Part shown: positions 51,901 through 64,000 of the stretch, in pieces | Numbering within the stretch: the first letter of the stretch is position 1 | How the letters are laid out: each line of letters begins with the position of its first letter | Source: Dirofilaria immitis | Taxonomy: Eukaryota; Nematoda; Chromadorea; Rhabditida; Onchocercidae | DNA: 64,000 nt | Reading direction: 5' to 3' | Assembly (NCBI GenBank): GCA_024305405.1 | Contig: JAKNDB010000068.1 | Span: forward strand, 8,299,501-8,363,500 | Notes under the pieces: generated by a model | What the model saw: the letters and a program-made list of their open reading frames with translations, nothing else | Told to the model about the DNA's origin: nothing | Database searches by the model: none | Program-made: the position numbers and the translations under genes

Positions 51901-54573
51901 GTACGGCTTTCGTTGTGATGGTTTCTTTATGGAAATATGTAAGTAATATTATAATTCCATTATTTTTATAATTATAAAAATGGATTTATGTGCTATTTTT
52001 TTCTTTTGACGAATCATGGTCTTTATTTTTTTGAAGGAGTAAAAATCTTGAATTTATGATTTTCAATTTTTTTGGTTCTTTTACTGGCAAGAACGTTTGG
52101 AAATTATGGATATGCATTTCATTTTCTAGGATATCATGAATAAAATCTCTGATCATTGGAAAGTTTTTTCTGAATAGTTAAACTAGTAACAAGCAGGAAG
52201 GAATTTTTGTTAAACAATAAATTATCAGTTCTTTATTAAAACAGCGTTTGTAACATCTCTAAACATTTATTTAATTTTTATAGTTTATTCAGGGCACATT
52301 TTGGGCATATCGAACGAAGATCATGGAAAACACGAAAATGCTGCGTTATTGATGATTCGATTCATTTTGTCACATCTAATTCCGAAACTATTTGAGGCTT
52401 ATAAAGACTTCGAAGAACGAAAAGTGGCATCAGATTTTATTCATCAGGCATTTTCACTACTTACCATCTGTCGTACATTGTTCAAGCAAGTGTCAAATGA
52501 AAAGGCGCAACTGAAGTGTGCAGAGCTTATTCGTAATATATTGGTGGAAAATGAAATAAGTGGAGTCTTTGTATTGTATTTGACAAATAGCGTATATTTT
52601 CGAATTTGATAGTAATTATCAGAATTTAAATTGGATTGTTCGCAAATCCATTTTTTATAGATGAAGTACGCAATTTGCTGAATCTACTGGGAATATAAGT
52701 ATTATCAAAGCCATTTAAGTTATGCTCATCAAATATACTGGATTTCATTTTCGCAGTAGCTAAATATTCTGAAAATTATTGCTGCACTTTTTTCTTCAGG
52801 AGATAAAACTGTACTGAGAGAAGTTTGGCATCTTTACATGCACATCGAACGAGCTGGTTACTGCGACATTCATTACACGAATTTTTTGCGAGCTGCTGCT
52901 ACTCAAATAATAACTGTTTTGAATAATAAAGAAAAAGCATATTTTTAATTTTTACTAAATTTTAGTTTTCACTAAATTGAGGAACAGTTTGAATTGATGT
53001 CTCAGACATTATTGCCTTTTGGTTTATTATAATCATAATCATGTTTTTTTATTGAAAATATTTTATACAATTGGATCAGGAAACAGTTCGTTTATTAACA
53101 TCCGTAAATGATATAACAGTGGAAACAAGTGCAGAAATGGTGGCTGCGGCATGTTCAGCTTCTTTATCAGATGCACGTTTGATTACTGAAATGATGTCTC
53201 ACATTTTCGTATCTTCAAGTTAGCAAGTTACTCTCACTGTAATTTAAACTTTACGTACCATTTCAAATGTCTTTGAACGACATTTTTTGTGGCGAAACTT
53301 TTTTTAGTGGATATTGGTCTCGTTAAACTAATCGACCTGTGTAGCAGATTAGCTCATATAGTCCTTCTGTTACTCTCAGTATATATCGATTATTCAGTAG
53401 CTAGGGAGCCCATCTGCGCACTATTAACTGCACTGTATGAGACACTCAATGTTATTGTTAAATTGGTTGGTATCAATTTTTCAATTGCTAATGATTCGAA
53501 TTGTCTTATTTTAAAATCTTTCGATACACGTTAAGTGGTTTTTATGAAAATTGCTACTTTTTCTCACGTCCTTAAATTTCGTATACAAACGATGAAAAAA
53601 AAATTTTTCCTTGTAGAAAAAAAGGAAAGTCATTCATCAAGGAGGAATTTTTAAGAATGGCACTGATATTAGCGAAAAGAGCCACATTTTTGAAATTTTC
53701 TTCAATATTCCAATGAAGGAAAATAAAGTCAAACAAATAAGAAATTGAAGATGCTGAAAGTACACAAATGTAGTGATATTTCGGAATGGATGGCTGTAAC
53801 AAAATTGGCATCCCTTGCTCATGGCAGTGTCCTCCAGATTATGGAGAATGCCGATGAAAATGTGGGAACACTTAATCCACTTGACGTATGTCATTCATTA
53901 TGTTTTTGCTTTCTTTCCTAATTGGCATACAGTTTAATTTTAATCCGAGCAGATTTGCATCTTCATATACGTATTGAAGGAATCATCTCTTACGCATAAT
54001 CGAAAAATGGTGAAGTCGCAAAAGACGAAACGCTTTATGTTGCCTATGTACGATCAAGGGAGTTTTATCAGGTTGATGGTCAATTTATTTACTTTTTGCC
54101 GTTATTTTTACAGTAGGAATTGTATGAAACAAGTAAATATCTTTGACATCATTTTTACATTAATTGTTAAAAATGATAAAATACATTGTTTTCGTGTATT
54201 CGATGGAAAGTTAGGATGCAGATTTGGTATGAGTTTATACTATATGCGTCTATTCATTTTTGATTAAAATAGACGACGATTGCAATAGAATTATCTGGGA
54301 AACAAAATATATATTTTAAGCTGGAATAGCCAGTTGATTGATTTCATCCATGCATTTAAGGCCAATCTATTGCTGCTATGCTCAGCTCTGCACGACCATC
54401 GATTAGACATACAAGTTAGGAATAATTCGATTGGAGTTCGAGATTTTCGTATAAATACTGAAAAATTGCGACAGCGAATGGAAGAACTGGGTGAGGAGGC
54501 TGAGAACCAGGAAGAGATACAAAATGACCAGCAAAAACCAATTAAGAAACGTGCGCGTTTTGGGAATGAATAA
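45972..54573 (+). CDS. FANCI: FANCI, Fanconi anaemia ID-complex subunit
   Basis: Large all-helical DNA-repair protein that pairs with FANCD2 at interstrand crosslinks. It starts MEQITKVLSQLSEERRW (45972-46022), comparable with the MDQKILSLAAEK start of human FANCI. Many exons encode Leu-rich helices. Diagnostic stretches: LSLEIVGILKRTFSQPANVK (49640s) against human [28 protein letters not shown] then LNEVLKEKLAKKK (50640-50860) against the human EVLIEYNF and DILNEKAGK; LIDFIHAFKANLLLL (54335 on) with GVRDFRI (54440s) against human SRDFKI near the C-terminus. It ends KKRARFGNE, a basic nuclear-signal-like tail. One-base losses lie at 46419-46422 (T run, joining VIFF to YSLPNNEKR) and 50848-50855 (A run). 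Several exon borders are not resolved, and the 51100-51500 stretch may be intron. Confidence 0.8.
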
Positions 54574-55982
54574 TGTTTAAGCAATAATAGATAAATAGTT
54601 GAGAAGTAGCTGAAAAGTTTTCTTATAAAATCTTACAGAATGAATACCTGTTAAAAAAATCAAAATCTAAGGAAAACAGTGTGTTATTTCCAACTTTCTC
54701 TGAATTGATCTGTCACTGTATGACTTTAATGACTATTTGTTCGGCCTACTCAGTTTTTATTTCTACTTCTTAAGAATAATAAATTTACTGAACTTGTGCA
54801 AATACTGCAAAAAGAAATTAAATAAATCGACTCTTGGAATTAAATCCTTTATCTTTCAAGTGGATTCTTTGTTTTATGATAAGATTGCTTGGATTTAATA
54901 TAAGTTGTATTATTTTTGATCCAGTAATGATATTATTAAAAGGAGATCAAATAAAAATCTATTTTGTTAAATCGTAATGACTAGCAAACAAACGCACAAT
55001 CTTCTATATTCGTCGATAGTTTTATCTTTGAAATTAATTCTTGCAGAAAAGTCATATGCATAAATTTGAATTCACAAATGAGAATAGCGAGATTATAAAT
55101 TCGATTTTCCGCAGAAGCAACAATTCATCTCTAATTGATATTAATTTTAGGGAAATAAGGTAAGAAGCGCAACAAAATCATGCTAGCAACTTATCGTAGA
55201 ACACATGCGCAAATAAACGGATATCTGCAAGGATCACATACAATACAAGATAGCATATTCATCCATATAGAGGGAAATGTTAGTAAAACCACTGAAAGAT
55301 TCACAGTCAGTATGATTAGATGAAAAAAATAGCTGTAGATGAAATTATTCGCTCCGTTCACCACAATGATGTTGAAATTATTATGCATAAGAACTCTTAT
55401 GTTAAGACTTTATAACTGATCTAATTACTATAAATCGCTGATATCACAATAATTCTACTCACGATTTACCAAAGACATGAACTTTTCAGATTTATTTTTC
55501 GAGCCACTGCAAAACTTATAGCTTTGGTGCTATAGTTCAATAGCCAGATATGTTGAATTTATTATATGACTTCTTGTAATATTTATAGATTTACAAATTA
55601 TGTAACAATAAAAACAAAATGCACTAATTCACTGTATATTGCCAACACTGACATATAAACTTGTATGGAAGTCAAATTCTACTTATAAATCCTATAATTC
55701 ATGTCTGGATGAAATGGATCTTTTCATTAAACACCACTACTGAAATAGCCTATGATCTAAACTAAGCCCGAAGCAGAGAGGAGTTAAGGAATTTTTACCA
55801 GGCTTATTTTAATCTTATAATCTTAGAATATTCCACGTCGCAATAATAAATGATAAGATGTCTTCGCAAACGTATCACTACATAAATACATGGACATGTA
55901 CTATGTCCATGCTAAATCTCCCATTCAGTATTTTTGAAATCATAAAGCATAATAAAATAAAGACATAATATACATTCATCTC
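54574..55982. other. convergent intergenic region FANCI / VPS8
   Basis: About 1.4 kb of AT-rich sequence between two converging 3' ends. No exon, RNA gene or long repeat is visible. Confidence 0.45.
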
Positions 55983-58900
55983 CTATGATTTTCGTCCGTT
56001 CGGCCCCAATAATAATTTAAGTGATTCTTCCGAAAAAATATTAATTCCCACTGGTTTTTGAATCATTTGATTGAATCTACAACTTGAGTTGCTTTCAATG
56101 TTACAATTGAAGCCGTTTATTTGGCATGGACAATTGTGTGAACCATCCTGTGCATCACATTCCATATGAACCACATGACCGCAACTAAAATTTTGAAAAT
56201 ATATTTTGATCTGAACTGCAGAAGCCAAAAAGCACACAAGCATATAATATTGAAACCAAGATCATAATAGATACTTGTAAAGATATAATGATTTTCCTGG
56301 TAAGCGCCCACAGCTAATGCACATATTCGATGTGATCAAACCGGCAGTGCGACGTGTTGATTGCTTCATTAAATCGTTTAACCTATGAAATTGTTTATTA
56401 AGATCTAAGCACATGAAGAAAATCTTTCATACATTTGTCTCTATTTGTTACACAAGGTTTTTAGCTTAGTTTCACAAAATATATTACATGTTAAATAATA
56501 TAACTTAGCAATTCAAACTTGGACCAAGTGAATGCTCTATTTGTTATGCTCGATATTTATTCATTATTAAGTATATTTTCTTCCAGGCAGTATATATAAT
56601 TAATTATGCAAAATAAAATCAAAGAAAATACGTTTGAATCGTCTCTTTCTCGATACATTGTACAGTTTCTGTCAGGAGTACATCTTCATAGCGACATGAT
56701 GCAAACATGAAAGTTATCAATGAACGAAATTTTGCGTATGTTGAACATCTGCAATTTCCTCTTCTTAAAAATGATTCCATGATACTTTTTCTATTTGCAA
56801 AAAAAAGAAAAAAGTGATATAGATATAGATCGTACCGAAACACTGGATGAGTAAATAAAGTATCAACTAAACGTTCTGCATCACTACTTCCATTTTCCAT
56901 AATTGTTGTAATTACATTGTTTAATATCACCATCATATCTTCAAAACTTGCTCTCGTATTTTAAATTCAAAAAGCCTCTGCCATATTATTAGTCGCTTAT
57001 AAGTCTGACAAAATTTGGTGTTATTATCGCAGAAAATTATCCATTATATATTATTTCGAGAATATATGCATATTTTTCTATGTATTATAAGTATTTTTCA
57101 ATAAAGAAATAATCATTTCAGATATCAGATCTTATTTTTCTAATATAGATTTCATTACAATGTAGAATTTTCCCTACATATAACATTCGAAATCAATTAT
57201 GTATAGAGCCAAAAACTACTGTGAAGTTAAACACCAAAAAAGTGTGCAATAAGGATGCCATAACTGCAAAACATTATTACAGTTTCGTAAATCATTTTAT
57301 GATCCATATTATTTTAAATCTTTAGATTACTTGTAGAAATTGAAGCAGGATAATCTACTATAGTTAAAATTTAGATTGCCCAAACGCTCATTTTGGAGGA
57401 ATACAGAAGAATTTACTTGATTCTTCCTGCAACTCTAATTGTGGAAGTGAAAGAATTTTGTTCAATATTTTGAACATCCAATTTCCTTGTCGAGCTTCTT
57501 CATGATAAATGCTGGCCAAACGAATTGCTTCGTAAATATATTTCGCTGAAGCATGTAAATTATAGGAAATTAATTTTCTCTACCTCCTTTTTCTCTCGAT
57601 CCTGCAAATTCAAAAACTGAGCACTTACAGGAAAGCGTTGCATCTTTCATCCACGTCTTACCGAGTTCATAATCAAGGAGTTCGAAAGCCCCCTACAAGT
57701 TTTCTAGCTTCCAGGAGTAACACACTTGATAAAATAAATCTATGTTTCACTGTATAATTCAAACATCGATCGGTTCTCGATGCTGTCTTAAGCCAATAAC
57801 GTAGAAATTCATTCAGCTTCTGAAATCAAACATGTTAGACATATATTGGTTACTAGGACAAATAAGACCTGTTTTGCAGAAGCATAGAAGGAATAAATTT
57901 TGATTACCGTGTCCATATTTTCAAATAAATTATAGAACACAATTCCCTTTACAGCGAGAATCAAAAGCTGCTCATCACGTTCTTCAGAGTCAGTTAAGGT
58001 CCGATAGCCACGATCACGTCTGAAAAATAAAATAATAATAAATAGTCATCATCATCTATGATTTCGAGATTCTTTGGAATTCACAACAAGAGTTTCTTAA
58101 AATACAAAATAACCTTATCTGAAAAACATACTAAAGTTATTCAGTAGGCACAAAATAAACCTTGTTAGAAAACAGTAATAGTACAATAAGAATGCATCAG
58201 TATCTCTCAAAGTTTCTTTGGATAGCCATTCCATAAAATGGTCAAGAATAATTTCGGCCGTCTGATTATAATCGATTTTAGCAAATCTCTGTATTCCATA
58301 AAAAATGAAATTACAGTTAACTATTAGGAGAACAAAAAGAATAAAATGTCCAGTATTCTCAAATCTTCGAAAAGTGATCAATGATGAAGAAATATTATGA
58401 AGACAAATATGTGCTTAGACCAAGAAATTGTATCAAATGGTAAGTCCTTTTTAAAGAATTTATCATTTAATTGTGCATTCTTAAAATGTTAATTAGAATT
58501 TGTAAAAATTAGAGTTAAGTACCTGCAGAGAATTCCATAAAAGGAATGAAACTTTGACAGTTCGTCATTTTGCAGCTCAAGTAACAATGTTTTGATCAAC
58601 GGAAACACGAGCGCATGAAAATATGTGCAATTATTAAACTATTTCGAATTCATGAAAATGCACTCATTGAAGTTTCAATAGAAAATAATAGAAAAATTCT
58701 TAATAGTTGTTAATTGCAGCGAACAAAAGAGATAACATACTGCATTCACTGGGTTACTTAGATAACATTCCACCAAATTAACGAATTCGCGTCTGTTTAT
58801 ATAAATATATGAGCAGACCTGCAAGCTAAAAATATTCAAATGAGATAAGAGAAAAAAATTGTTACTTCTAAAACCAAGAACCAAATTAATATAATATTCA

Positions 58901-61900
58901 GTTCGAGATATTGCACTCTCTTACAGGATATAAAAGATGTTACCGATACGATAATTAGTTTAAAAATATATACACATACTGAGGTAGTTTTCTGGCTTGT
59001 CGTAATATTTTTATCTCATCCAGGCCATTCACAATTCTCATTACTTCCACAACACATCTCTCAGCGTCTGCAACTCGCTCATTAGATTCGCCAAATGATA
59101 TTACTATCTCGATCAACTGTAAGATAAGAGTATTTTGTAGCTTATATGCAGAACATTCAAGATACAAAACTTTCGAGTTGTATTAATCACTGCTGTAACG
59201 AAGGGTGCTAAGCCAAAAGTATACCTCATTGATTGTTGCAACCACTGGCAAAATTGCTTTTTCTGCAAAAGGTAAGCAACAAGAGTGAAATAATTGACGA
59301 AGAGTACTGCACTACGATCCATCGAACAGATTATTTGATATATGACCTCTGTTATTTTTTGTAATCTTCCGTCTCTAAAATTACAGAATTTTGACCCAAG
59401 GAGATTGGAAAAGATGAGTCATAATTGATTGATAAGCTTCAAGTATGATCAATTTTTTTCTTGCATGTATATTCTCAATAAACTATCAGTGACGAACTAT
59501 TTCGAAGCAAAATTGTCATTATTTTTGCAATGTGAAGTAAACTGAGAAAGCTTTGTTGTATGTTACCTAATAAAGTACAACAGACAACAAAACCATAAGT
59601 TCTTTTAGAAAACTCACAATATGAAATTGTATTATAGCCAGAGAATGAGATGTGCTTCATTTTTACGATAAAAATAATATTAAAAATTGCAACACATTAG
59701 CACTATTATTCTCTATCATTCATCATTCGCGTTTGAACAATTAAAAAGAAATAAACTTGCTCCGAATTAAAAATATCACTGTCCGAACAAGTGAATATAA
59801 CGTTAAAGAACTGAACAGCGTCAAATTTGATAAGCAGTCGTAAATACGGATATATAATCGAAGCTGAAAAATACTACGAAGAAAAAATCGGATTTGCAAA
59901 TTATTTAAAGGATGAATGGCAACGACAATAAAAGAAAAAAGAATTACCTGATGTGCCATTCTTGCCTTTGTAGGAAATAAGACAGCGATACACTTGTAAA
60001 GGAAGGGTTGCAGCAATTTTCTTTGGCAAAAATCCAATTGGGTAAGCTCTACCCGACAGGCAACATTGAATATATAATAATAACTTATTCCCAAGTGCTA
60101 TTTCGCAATCTGACAACACTTCACAGTCGACAAGTTCCGCCAATTTATCAAATATCTCCTGTAATATATTCAATGACAATTTAAAAAATTTTAGATATCA
60201 CTTAATTTGTTTCAAGGATGATTTTTTACATTTAAAAAAGAAAAAGTTGTGAAATTTGAAATGAGAATAAATGATGACCAAAATAGAATAGATAATAGCG
60301 ATGACCAAAAATGCTTACCTCCAGTGGTCCTATATAATCTGACATTGCCTTATTGTAAACATAAATAACACCATCATAAAGCCCATTTTTTCTGCAAGTG
60401 GTCATCACAAAATGAATATCCTGTTTTTCAACCGGAATACGCACCACAGCCGCTTCAAATTGGTTTAAATTGCCTTCTAATATTAGATGATGAAAATAAT
60501 CGGAGACCTAAAATAAATACTTTTATCACCAGAATATTTCTAATCATAGTGAAATAATATCTCGCCCAGCCAATCCATCACTAAGTCCTGCGAAACCTAA
60601 TTAGAAGAAGGGGAATGAGCTTCGAAAAAATTTCGAAGTAAATTTGAGCTATACAGATTATCATATAATTCTAAAAAGAAGACGAACTTAATAAATAGTT
60701 AAACATAATAAATGAAAGCAAAAGATGAACTAGTGTAGGAGGTGGGTCTTCCAATCGTCCATCCAACACAACTTCATCGATGAATTCGAAAAATATTGCT
60801 TTAGAAAGGCTGTCTTTTTCCAAACAACTATACACTGTATCATAGAGTAAATTAAATTGTTTAGCCGTGATGCATGCTCGTATAAGAAGTTGGATATGTT
60901 TCTGGAAGTTATCGAAATAAAATTTATCTTTATATAAAAATAAAAATTATACGGCCACACCACATACACACAATGTTGATCTCCTAAAATCTATATTTTG
61001 CAGATTCACTGAGTACTCAATCCCGCTTTGCACTTATAACAATTTTTACTTACTTTATAATGATCAACAAGTTGTGTTACTTTTCCATTCGTTAGACCAG
61101 ATATAGTGAAAGCTAACAGCGAATGAATAAGATCAGGAATTCGCAAAGAAACGACATGCTTCAAATTCAATCGTTTCGTTTTATTGGCGATTTTTCCCAT
61201 AATTACATCAAGAGCAAACAGAATAGCTGGTACTATTTGTCCTCTGAAATACGACATTTTTCTGTTTTTTAATATAATTGAAAGTAACTATAATTGAGTA
61301 TGTCCATATTTTCCCGATTATGGTATTACAATAATTTGATAACAAAAATAACCGGTTAATCAAGTTTTCCAACTGCGCTATTTGATCGCTTACTGAGATT
61401 ATGTAAACAGAATACTGGCCAAGAAGAAATATCACGTTTTCAGCAAGGCAAATGGATTGATAACAGACGCAGTCAGCAAGATATTCTAGGGCAGGACTTA
61501 CATTACTTCCAGTAAACAAACCCTGCAAAAAAATATGCTAATGTCATTCTTCTTCGTTTGCAGACTTCCTGTCGTATTTATCTACCATACCTTGAAATCA
61601 GTAGTAGCATATGTTAGTTGTACATCGCGAATATTTTCCACCGCAATTTCTCCTTGCACAATGTCAATCATATGCACTCTTTCATCAGTATCTACAACAA
61701 TCAAATAGCACGGTTCTATCCATTTTAGATTGATCATGTCGAAATTCATCGACAGTACTCTAAAAGAAAAAACGAAAATGTAAAACGGAAGATGAAAAAA
61801 AGTAGAAATAAAGAAAAAATGAACAAAAATCACAAATGAATAGAAATTAATAGATTTTATGGCCATGAATTTTTGAAAAATTATACCCAAATTAAATCTG

Positions 61901-64000
61901 AAATGTTCGTTGCTTAAATGAACAAATATGTTCAACCAAAGAATTAGTTTCTTCAATTGTCTAACTAGCTATAGCAACTTCATACAATAGACAGCATTCA
62001 ATATATATCTTTAAAAGCAGAGTTTGAATTTTAAAATCAACCTAGAATATCTAATAAAAAAATGAATCAAAAACACAAATTTTGTGGAAGATCTAACAAA
62101 TTCTCGGAACAAAAAAAAATACTGGGACTCACCGGTAACGTACGACTCGCAATTTTGAAAATGCACAGCTTAAATAATAGAATTCAATTCTTGAACCACG
62201 TCCCATACAAAAAGCGGTAGTCCTATTTCGTGATGTTTCCTGCAAGGTGTTCAAGTAGAACAAGTCTAAAAGTTTGAAAATACAGAACATTTTAACTTTT
62301 TGTATGGAACTATTTGCTACACTTTCTAACTTTTGTTTATTAAGAGTGGGATGTATATGGTATTGAATTACCATAATAAAGAAAAAATTAAACGAGAACA
62401 GACATTTATTAACAATATAATAACTAGACGTGAAATGATACATTAGCTTACCTTGATATTTATTGTCTGACAATCAATCAAAGGTGGACGATTGGCTGGT
62501 CCGTTAAATGAAGTAGCGTATACCAAACGCATCTCTTTCAAACTTACTAGAAACAATTTCTTGAGTGATAAGAGAGCTAAGATGTGGTCGCTATCCAATA
62601 ATTTCAAATATACCACCTGGAATCACACTATGAAATCCGCATTTCCAATATCAGAAAGCATAATTGACTGAATTTTCTTCCAATAACCCACCTCTCCATG
62701 GCAGCCCGAGAAAACACAGCGGGTTTTCCGTGAACGAACTGCTGTCGGTAATGTTAGTTCATAAACTGAACCTCCACTGTCTAGGCAAGCAAGTTTTCTG
62801 TCACTGAACAGTTAATCATTAGAGAAGATATAAACGGTAAGATGATAGAATACGGTGTAATAACATTACATAATTTCAAATAAAAAAACATTTACATCCA
62901 ATTTACAAACTGTTTTAACATTCTATATAGTCATAAACCAATAAAATTCCTGATTTTCGATCTATTCACTGCTCTTCTCACCAAAAATGAAAACATCAAT
63001 ATAACTGATGATTCGTCTCACCATTCTGTTTTTTGCTGGTATTTAAAAAGCAGAAAAGAAGCAAACTCCCGTGAATCAAAAAAATCGCACCTTGCACAGA
63101 AAAGTATTTGTAGCATACCCTGGCCAGATTGCACTACATCATTGAAATCGTCCATTACCCTACCCGTAATAACATTGAACGTACGTATTAAACCGGAACC
63201 ATAACCAACGGCCAACAGTGCACTACTTTTACTGAAATCGAGACATGATACTGGGCAATCGTCCGCTGCTATCGAATGAATTAGTCTGCAAATCAAAATT
63301 AACAATGCTTCTCATAATAAATTTCTGTCGTGAGATATTAGAAATGAACTTAAAAATTTAAGGAAGAACGTTGCAGTAACCTTCGATTTTCAAAGCCGAA
63401 GATCAATACAAGCCCATGACTCGTCCCAACAGCAATGTTAGCATTAGAAATGGCCAAAGCTTTAGCGTAACCTACATTCCACATCTTCAATTGACATGTA
63501 ATGGATTCTGAAATAGTTTGCTAAAGAATTTCCATCTAAAACCTCATTAACAATAGTAACAAAATAGAATATCTTAAAACTGTTTGCCTCTTGCTTTCTA
63601 ATTAACGAAACAGACCACTATGATCTAAAATTAAGATTTTTCACATCTAACATAATATGCTATTACATATAAAAAGTTTAGATATCCAAGCACGATAATA
63701 CTTTTCGGGACATGCTAAGAATGCATGCGGTTGAAATCAATAATTCAGATGATTTACAGCCTCATTGGTGAATAATTTGAACAGGAGGCAAAACTGTTAG
63801 TTCTTATTAAAACTTAATAATCTTCTCCGCAGTGATTTTGATTTAAAAGTGACAAGAAATATGTTGGAGTTCATTTTTCTGCAATCGATAATCTTTAGCT
63901 TTCTTTTCTCTGTGCAATGTAATCTTTGAACTGGCAATGAAGACTCACCTAGTTCTCTAATATGAAGAGGCGAATCCAATGTATAAGAAGAAACAGATGA
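55983..64000 (-). CDS. VPS8: VPS8, CORVET tethering-complex subunit; 5' part beyond the right edge
   Basis: Endosomal tethering protein that, with the class C core, acts in early-endosome fusion. The order is that of VPS8. SVSSYTLDSPLHIREL lies at the right edge (63950s). WD40 propeller blades follow: NIAVGTSHGLVLIFGFENRR (63380-63450), LLAVGYGSGLIRTFNVITGR (63160-63220), LDSGGSVYELTLPTAVRS with CVFSGCHGEV (62690-62800). Next come GSNVSPALEYLADCVCYQS (61440-61510) and the alpha-solenoid with KNGLYDGVIYVYNKAMSDYI (60330-60390) and CCLSGRAYPIGFLPKKI (60010-60070). Last is a C-terminal RING: CISCGRLPGKSLYLYK (56280-56340) then NCGHVVHMECDAQDGSHNCP and C (56100-56185). The stop is at 55983. The final metal pair reads CPC rather than C-x2-C. 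Exon borders in the solenoid are approximate and the N-terminus is missing. Confidence 0.9.

Overview
The window is nuclear DNA of a nematode, most likely a filarial or other spirurid worm. It is AT-rich, with intron-split genes, short GT-AG introns and clear nematode orthologues (TWK potassium channel, paxillin/pxl-1, METTL16/mett-10). It also carries a nuclear copy of mitochondrial DNA whose small-subunit rRNA has nematode-type conserved blocks. No species can be fixed from the sequence alone. No bacterial, phage or CRISPR content is seen.

Layout, left to right: the 3' part of a mitochondrial DnaJ co-chaperone gene (+, 89-3157); a large Ser/Thr/Asp/Glu-rich orphan gene (-, 4113-6843); a NUMT with 12S rRNA (-, about 7030-8005); a two-pore-domain K+ channel (+, 9764-11805); a complete secreted serpin (-, 12291-15871); a 1.2-kb perfect AAT tract of about 399 units (16498-17695); a second, divergently placed serpin (+, 20163-22232); a two-exon 74-residue orphan (-, 22738-23176); paxillin with four LIM domains and two alternative first exons (-, 23815-31181); METTL16 (-, 33123-36133); an EGF-repeat single-pass membrane protein (+, 37139-42709); tRNA-Met(CAT) (-, 42887-42958); a ZNRD2/SSSCA1-type zinc protein (-, 43319-44865); FANCI (+, 45972-54573); and VPS8 (-, 55983 to beyond the right edge). 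These are independent genes, not a pathway cluster. The serpin pair is the only evident local gene family.

The strongest cross-cutting observation is that nearly every gene is broken by one-base losses, all of the same sign and almost all in mononucleotide runs. I found 19 sites. Splice sites, motifs and domain order are otherwise intact, so I read these as homopolymer under-calling in the consensus rather than pseudogenes. Several exons only become visible once this is allowed for, including the reactive-loop exon of serpin 1, the paxillin LD motif before LIM1, and the METTL16 GGE-FV exon. I treat the interrupted genes as intact in life and report the breaks.

Most biologically interesting points: two paxillin starts, one giving the canonical LD1-at-the-N-terminus form; a neighbouring serpin pair with opposite predicted activity (inhibitory, P1 Arg-Ser, versus a degenerate non-inhibitory hinge); the very long pure AAT array, bracketed by related direct repeats; and a 14-bp-arm inverted repeat carrying two AP-1-like sites in the first intron of serpin 1.
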